64,000 nucleotides of DNA from Acidimicrobiia bacterium (GTDB lineage: Bacteria; Actinomycetota; Acidimicrobiia; Acidimicrobiales; Aldehydirespiratoraceae): NCBI GenBank assembly GCA_022828135.1, contig JAJEJB010000049.1, positions 70,504 to 134,503 on the forward strand, written 5' to 3'. Positions within the stretch are counted from its first letter, which is position 1; the number at the start of each line of letters is the position of its first letter. The notes below the pieces were generated by a model. The model was not told where the DNA came from, ran no database searches, and saw only the letters and a list, made by a program, of their open reading frames with translations. Below are positions 62,889 to 64,000 of this stretch, piece after piece. Made by a program: the position numbers and the translations under genes.

Positions 62889-63881
62889 TTGGAACCTGTG
62901 CTCGATGTGGTGGGTGTCGGCAACGCCATCGTGGACGTGATCGCCTCCGTGGACGACTCGTTCATCGGCGACCACGACCTGGTGAAGGGGGCCATGACCC
63001 TGGTCAGCGCCGAGAGATCGGCCGAACTGTACGACGCCATGCCGCCGGGAATCGCCGCCTCAGGCGGATCGGCGGCCAACACCATGGCCGGGGTGGCCTC
63101 CTTCGGCGGCAGGGCGGCCTTCATCGGCAAGGTGCGCGACGACCAGCTCGGCGAGGTGTTCATCCACGACATCCGGGCGACCGGAGTCTCCTTCGAAGTG
63201 CCGCCGGCACCCGACGGTCCCGCGACCGCCCGCTGCCTGGTCCAGGTGACCCCGGATGCGGAGCGCACGATGAACACCTACCTGGGCACCGCCGCGCTGC
63301 TCGAACCCCCCGACGTGGACACCGACCTCGTCGCCTCGGCCGGCATCACCTACTGCGAGGGCTATCTCTGGGACGTCCAGGTGGCCAAGGACGCAATCCG
63401 GGTGGCCATGGCGGCCGCAGCCTCCGCGGGCAGGACGGTGGCGCTGGCGCTGAGCGACTCGTACTGCGTGCAGCGGCACCGCGACGAGTGGCTCGACCTG
63501 ATCGAGGACCACGTCGACGTGGTGTTCGCCAACGAGGCGGAGGTGTGCGCCCTGCACCCGACCGACGACTTCGACACTGCCCTCCAGCGCACGGCCGCGA
63601 TGGCCGAGACGGTCGCGGTCACCCGCGGCGCCCGCGGCTCCGTGGCGGTCCAGGGCTCGGAGTCGGCGATAGTGCCTGCGGCCGAGATCCCCGCTGTCGT
63701 CGACGCCACCGGAGCCGGCGACCTGTACGCCGCCGGCTTCCTGTGGGGTCTCGGCCGGGGAGCGTCTCTGATCCGGTGCGCGGGACTGGGCAACCTGGCC
63801 GCGGCTGAGGTCATCAGCCATGTCGGCGCCCGACCCAAGGTGGCGCTGTCACAACTCGCGGCCGCCGCCGGGCTCGCCTGA
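62889..63881 (+). CDS. PfkB-family carbohydrate/adenosine kinase
   Basis: 330-aa ribokinase-fold kinase. N-terminal GVGNAIVDVIASVD and ASGGSAANTMAGVASFGG bind the substrate, and DATGAGDLYAAGFLWG carries the anion hole and catalytic base. Most like adenosine-kinase-type PfkB members, but other sugar or nucleoside kinases fit too. TTG 62889 has GGGAGG closely upstream; a GTG three codons later is the alternative. Confidence 0.86.
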   Translation: MEPVLDVVGVGNAIVDVIASVDDSFIGDHDLVKGAMTLVSAERSAELYDAMPPGIAASGGSAANTMAGVASFGGRAAFIGKVRDDQLGEVFIHDIRATGVSFEVPPAPDGPATARCLVQVTPDAERTMNTYLGTAALLEPPDVDTDLVASAGITYCEGYLWDVQVAKDAIRVAMAAAASAGRTVALALSDSYCVQRHRDEWLDLIEDHVDVVFANEAEVCALHPTDDFDTALQRTAAMAETVAVTRGARGSVAVQGSESAIVPAAEIPAVVDATGAGDLYAAGFLWGLGRGASLIRCAGLGNLAAAEVISHVGARPKVALSQLAAAAGLA

Positions 63882-63889
63882 CCCGGCTC

Positions 63890-64000
63890 ATGGCGAGCAT
63901 TCGCGTCTCGACGGTGGTCCCCGCCGGGCCCGCCGACGTGTGGGAGGACCTCCGCGACATTGCCAGTCATGTCGGCTGGATGGGCGACGCCGCCTCGATC
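63890..64000 (+). CDS. SRPBCC-family protein (5' part only)
   Basis: First 37 codons of a protein beginning MASIRVSTVVPAGPADVWED, typical of polyketide-cyclase/START-like ligand-binding proteins (beta-strand, VW-x-D helix). ATG 63890 is eight bases after the kinase stop. The rest lies outside the window. Confidence 0.65.
   Translation, partial: MASIRVSTVVPAGPADVWEDLRDIASHVGWMGDAASI

Overview
The window is a very GC-rich actinobacterial chromosome segment. Gene content and layout fit the class Acidimicrobiia best: an F420-type luciferase-like oxidoreductase, several acyl-CoA genes, frequent GTG/TTG starts, many apparently leaderless promoters, and the actinobacterial order rpsB-tsf-pyrH-frr-cdsA-dxr-rseP-ispG-rimP-nusA-ylxR-infB-rbfA-truB-ribF. 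Genus cannot be fixed from the sequence alone. Coding density is high. No gap exceeds 200 bases, and I saw no rRNA, tRNA, CRISPR array, insertion sequence or prophage.

Layout. 1-6133 (minus): purine-type catabolic cluster reading fused Fe-S/Mo xanthine dehydrogenase, SsnA-like aminohydrolase, LLM oxidoreductase, and an 8-oxoguanine-deaminase-like amidohydrolase cut by the window edge. 6247-12765: two paralogous membrane-anchored molybdopterin oxidoreductases around rsgA and an acyl-CoA ligase. 12791-20690: acyl-CoA dehydrogenase, membrane protein, crotonase, second AMP ligase with a small partner, a domain-permuted CoA transferase and a carboxyltransferase. 20805-27882: serC, aminotransferase, S9 peptidase, small membrane protein, beta-propeller lipoprotein. 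28012-34499: branched-chain amino acid block with leuCD and greA on minus and leuB-ilvE-cimA on plus behind a possible attenuator leader. 34594-35048: HicAB-like toxin-antitoxin pair. 35134-37744: unknown protein, RDD protein, gltX. 37851-54692: a long plus-strand housekeeping run for translation, CDP-diacylglycerol, MEP isoprenoid and RNA maturation functions. 54705-64000: aminopeptidase N, second amidohydrolase, solute-binding lipoprotein, XRE-cupin regulator, two-gene ABC exporter, PfkB kinase and the start of an SRPBCC protein.

How it fits together. cimA, leuCD, leuB and ilvE together cover the citramalate route toward isoleucine plus late leucine steps. dxr and ispG are two MEP-pathway steps. 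The 5' cluster pairs a molybdenum hydroxylase with two deaminase-type amidohydrolases, pointing to oxidised purine or heterocycle degradation. Between genes lie three families of short dispersed repeats: a 39-bp element (six copies), a GAATTGGCAGC inverted repeat (three copies) and a convergent-end element (two copies). Many genes carry a TAnnnT box 6-8 bases before the start codon, suggesting widespread leaderless transcription, including one pair of divergent genes whose -10 boxes overlap.
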